From Xenoacremonium recifei (Eukaryota > Ascomycota > Sordariomycetes > Hypocreales > Nectriaceae): a DNA stretch of 64,000 nt. A program made the position numbers and the translations under genes. Under the pieces are notes generated by a model. That model did no database searches. It worked only from the letters and a program-made list of their open reading frames with translations, and was not told the DNA's origin. The stretch spans positions 124,001 to 188,000 of the forward strand of contig WOFQ01000060.1 in assembly GCA_012184525.1 (NCBI GenBank), given 5' to 3'. Position 1 is the first letter of the stretch, and every line of letters begins with the position of its first letter. Below, in pieces: positions 60,173 through 64,000 of this stretch.

Positions 60173-63100
60173 ATGAGTCACCTACTTTGGAAATATTACT
60201 GGGAAAACGATGTCGACAGATTTCGACGTCTGCTGGCACCTACCAGCTACAATGCCCAGTCCGTATCCAAGAGCCCAGCGATAGGAGGAGGAGGGCCGTT
60301 CTTAGGTGGCAGTCCCGGTGGAATCGGAACCTCGCCGCGAACCTCGACCAAAATTCGACGGGCTTCCGGGCATCCTCAGACCCCAGGCAGAGCCAAGGAT
60401 GCGAACAACTTGGGAAGATCCGAGATCAATAGCCGCGACCATGCTGGCTTGACTGTACTGCTGCGAGCCGCATCCTCGACCGAGCCGAATGCTCGAGACT
60501 TCGTCGAAGCCCTCATCGAACACCCCGCCATCGACCTCTATGCTCAGGACCCGGAGAGTGGCTGGAATGCCCTTCACCGATCGTTATATGCTGGAAATGT
60601 CTCCATTGCGCGACTACTGCTGGAAAAGGAGCGCGTGGACCTGACGAGCCATAACCTCAGTTCTGTCAACAAGGTTGGGCTATTGATCAAGACGAAAGAC
60701 CATGAAGGCAACAGTCCCTTTGATGTGTATAATTCGACGATTGCTACGAGGTCTTTGAATCTGAGTGATGACGAGAGTAGCACGGATAGTGACTCTGATA
60801 GTGGTGATAGCTTGGGGGATGGTGATCAGTAGTGAGTGGTTGCGCGTCTCCTATATCTCCGACGTACTGACGATTTGAAAGCACCGTCAAATTGAGCCAT
60901 GGTCATCATCCTTCAGTAGACGGAGATGAACTATTCATGTTCGGAAGCAACAAGAATCTGTCCTTGGGAGTTGGTGATGAGGATGACCGGCAGTATCCGG
61001 AGCGTATACATCTCAAGAGACCCGATGATCTTCTACAAAGATTCTATGAATCTTATCTCAAAGACTTGGACATGGATATTCCTGAAGTTCTGGTTGATCT
61101 GGATGATATCCCGACACTTGTTCGGAATTATCCTCTGGTTATCCATGATGTGGCCATGTCCAAGCTGCACAGCGCTATCCTGACTACTGACCCTACCTCA
61201 AATCTGTATGTCTGTGGAGTTGGAAGAGGCGGAAGACTGGGCCTAGGGGACGAAAACACGCAGTTTAGGTTCGTTCCAGTCGACGGGCCTCTGGCAGATA
61301 AGAAGGTGCACCAAGTCGCTCTCGGACAGAATCATACCATGGCCATTGTCGGCAACGGTGAACTTTGGACATGGGGGCTGAACTCCAACTCACAACTCGG
61401 ATACACCCTGCCTCCACCTATGAAAGCTGACGAAGAGCCGATGAGCCTCATTCCCCGTCAAATATTTGGATCATTGAAGAAGGAGGTCATTCTTGGAGTC
61501 GCCGCTTCGAGTCACCACTCTGTCGCCCACACAGGCTCATCCTTATACTGTTGGGGCCGAAATGTCGGCCAGCTGGCCCTTATGGACGCTGATTCGAGGT
61601 CTTTGGAAATACAGAACACACCTCGCAAGGTTGCAGCGTCACTCTTGACTGCCCCGATTGAGATGGTCTCGGCGATTGACAAAGCCACCACGGTTTTGCT
61701 CTCAAATCATTCCGTCTGGGTTTTCGCAAATTACGGCTACAACCTAGTCAAGTTCCCGATTCCTGATGCGTTCAAGAACCTCAACCTGACTACAACCTTC
61801 TACTCCACACGCCACGGCTCGGATCGAAGGATTAGTTATGTGACTTCTGGCGGCGAAACCATCGCTGCTGTAACCGCCGGTGGTGACTTGTACACGATGC
61901 AACTGAATCACAGGGGGGATCCAAGTCAATCTGTCGCTTCTACGACCAATCCTGTCAAGATCAAGAGTGCATTGACTCAACCGCAGTGCATTTGGGATTC
62001 CCGGAAGGACGGGGTGGTGTCCGTGGGGGTTGGCGAGCACGGATCAGTCATCATCTGCACGCAGTCTGGAGCGGTTTGGAAACGAGTCAAACGTACAAAG
62101 GGCAAGACGACAGGATTCATCCAGTCCAATGGCGCGAAGAAGAAGGACTTTAAGTTTCAACGTGTCCCGTGCATAACGAATTGTACTGCCGTCAGGAGTT
62201 CCATCTTTGGAGCCTTTTCAGCTATTCGAAAGGACAGCAAAGTCATGTCAGAGGAGATCGGAGTTGATGGCCAAACTCTCAGAGATGATATCGGCTCACT
62301 CCTTTGTCTCCGTGACTTTGGGTCCCCCGAACCAAGCACGAAAACGAGAGAAGCTCGCAAAGCATGGTTTACAGCGATTGAGAGAGATAGACAAGGACCT
62401 ATCACTTACGAGATCCTGAAGTCTGCGGATATTGAGGCCGATCTGCTTTACTGGTTAAAGGCCAGCTCTTCCCAGTATGACGATCTTGATCTAGAGATCT
62501 GCTCGTCATCATCGCCGGACTTGAAGATACCCGTACATAGTTGGGTTCTCGCTGGAAGAAGCTCCGCACTCCGCCATGCTTTTGCGGAAAGTCGTCTCCT
62601 ACGCTCGACCTACGAAAACGAAGCTTTCAAGATTGAACACGTTCAGAACAGAGCGCTCTTGACCCTGTTCGAGACTGACATTTTCACCCTTCTCAACCTG
62701 GTTGTATACTCGTACCAGGACAAGATTGTCCCTGTTTGGAAGTACACAAAGGAGTCACCACCGCATGCATTCCGTTTTCGCCATGTACGAACAGAGTTGA
62801 TGAAGCTCGCCACACTGTTGGCTATGCCGAAACTCGAAGCGGCTGTGCGACTGCAAGCTGGAGTGGAGGCATCTCTGGACCTGGATTTCAAGGACGCTAT
62901 TTCTCACGATGAGTACTTCGATGACGGCGATGTTATCGTAGAACTTGATGGGACGGACATGGCGCTACACAGCCAGCTTATCTGTCAAAGATGTCCCTTT
63001 TTCGAAGGCTTGTTCTTTGGTCGATCCCAAGGTCAATGGTTGGCAAGCCGCCGAGACGAACTCGATTCAACAGACAAAGTCAGCATTGACCTGAAGCATA

Positions 63101-64000
63101 TCAACCCCGAAACTTTCAACTATGTCATTGCGTATCTCTACGCAGATGTGGGAAAAGAACTGTTCAACGATGTCGTTGCAGATACAATCGATGATCTGTG
63201 TGACATTGTTCTGAATGTGATGAGTGTTGCGAATGAGCTCATGCTGGACCGCCTCTCCCAAATTTGTCAATCTTTGATTGGTAAATTTGTGACGACTCGG
63301 AATATTTCAAATCTTCTCAACGAGATCAGCCCTTGTTCGGTCACGAAGTTTAAAGATGCTGGCTTGGAGTACATTTGTCTTCAGCTCGAGTCCATGCTAG
63401 AAAACCACCTCCTTGACGATCTTGACGAAGATCTTCTCCTAGAGCTCGATGAAGTGGTTCGGGACAATCAGCTTGCGCGACAGCCCTTTGTGAGGAGTGG
63501 CCGAGCTGAACTTCTACTGCATGAGAAAAACCCCGATCTGGTGGGCGATATCGATGAAGAACGGCAAGTCAGGGTGAAAGACATGGCATTCAAGCTGAGC
63601 CAGAAAGAAGACGAAAGGAAGCTGTCTTCCTCTTTCAAGACCCGCATGGGCAGTTTAGACGATTTCTTGTCGTTTCAAACTCCTGATACTGGTCGACGAA
63701 AGTCAAGGAGCGCACGGGTTGAAGCCCCCAGCCCCAGCTTGCGGCCGAAGAAATCCCAAGGCGATCTGATATTCGACATGGAAGAAGAGGGTTTGTCTGG
63801 TCTTAGTAGCCCTGCATCACCTGTGGCTAAACCAACGGACGCTCAGGCGCTCGCCAGCGGGTCTCTACCCCGAGTACCAAAGTCCTGGGGTGAATCGAGA
63901 GATCTGGATATCGCAGAGCCGATCCCAAGTCCTGGTCCTGATGGTCTTCATCTCGAGTCGATATCACCCGTCATGGGCTCAACACCATCTCGCGGCCCAG
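60173..64000 (+). CDS. Ankyrin-RCC1-BTB protein (IBtk-like), 3' end outside window
   Basis: Exon 1 (60173-60831) and exon 2 (60882 to beyond the window) give 1259 residues so far with no stop. The 50-bp intron has GTGAGT, an ACTGAC branch and AAG, and the split codon TA|C fits. Order of parts: ankyrin-like repeats at about 89-165 (GLTVLLRAAS, GWNALHRSLYAGN); RCC1-type repeats from about 235 to 560 (FMFGSNKNLSLGVGD, YVCGVGRGGRLGLGD, LWTWGLNSNSQLGY, LYCWGRNVGQL); and two BTB domains at about 755-860 and 900-1010 (VELDGTDMALHSQLICQRC). A Ser-rich tail follows. This is the domain order of inhibitor-of-Bruton-kinase proteins, which serve as substrate receptors for Cullin-3 ubiquitin ligase in animals; the fungal role is inferred. 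The start is the first ATG in frame before the ankyrin region. Confidence 0.9.

Overview
The window is nuclear DNA of a filamentous ascomycete, most likely a sordariomycete and probably of the Hypocreales; I cannot name the species. Genes carry many short spliceosomal introns (mostly 49-95 bp, GTRNGT donors, CTRAC-like branch points, YAG acceptors). The families present also fit: a fungal phytochrome, a copper-fist factor, a Zn2Cys6 factor, a GPI-anchored Ser/Thr-rich protein and an eRF3 with a Q/N-rich head. I see no tRNA, rRNA, CRISPR array or recognisable transposon.

Layout. 1-3 kb (minus): copper-fist transcription factor of the AceA/CUF1 type. 2.9-13.5 kb: a gene desert of about 10.7 kb with ordinary GC. 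13.5-14.7 kb (plus): ketopantoate-reductase-like gene. 14.7-19.4 kb: second gene-poor stretch, partly AT-rich, ending in a phytochrome leader with small upstream ORFs. 19.4-24.0 kb (plus): fungal phytochrome hybrid histidine kinase. 25.1-26.3 kb (minus): casein kinase 2 beta subunit. 27.0-28.0 kb (plus): JmjC/cupin-like oxygenase. 28.1-29.1 kb (minus): methyltransferase-like membrane protein. 29.7-31.7 kb (minus): Yrb30-type Ran-binding protein, divergent from eRF3/Sup35 at 32.6-34.8 kb (plus). 35.8-36.6 kb (minus): faint evidence for a small unrecognised gene. 39.8-42.7 kb (plus): PEP carboxykinase. 43.4-45.3 kb (minus): epsin.

46.5-55.4 kb looks like a more variable island: a GPI-anchored surface protein, a Zn2Cys6 factor directly upstream of a secreted S33-type serine peptidase/hydrolase, and an F-box-like gene whose long reading frame is cut by one in-frame TAG. 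The downstream half of that gene carries SUMO-interaction-like motifs, and it is preceded by three degenerate, roughly 160-bp CT-rich tandem repeats. 56.0-57.3 kb (minus): mitochondrial 2-oxodicarboxylate carrier. 60.2 kb to the end (plus): an ankyrin/RCC1/BTB protein of the IBtk type that runs off the window.

Most genes are unlinked housekeeping functions: translation termination, gluconeogenesis, endocytosis, Ran cycle, CK2 signalling and mitochondrial transport. The linkages worth noting are phytochrome next to the CK2 regulatory subunit (light and clock signalling) and the Zn2Cys6 factor next to the secreted hydrolase. The points I would check first are the in-frame TAG at 53812-53814, the repeats before that gene, the cryptic gene near 36 kb, and the stop-free multiple-of-three introns in the eRF3 prion-like head and the Zn2Cys6 DNA-binding domain.
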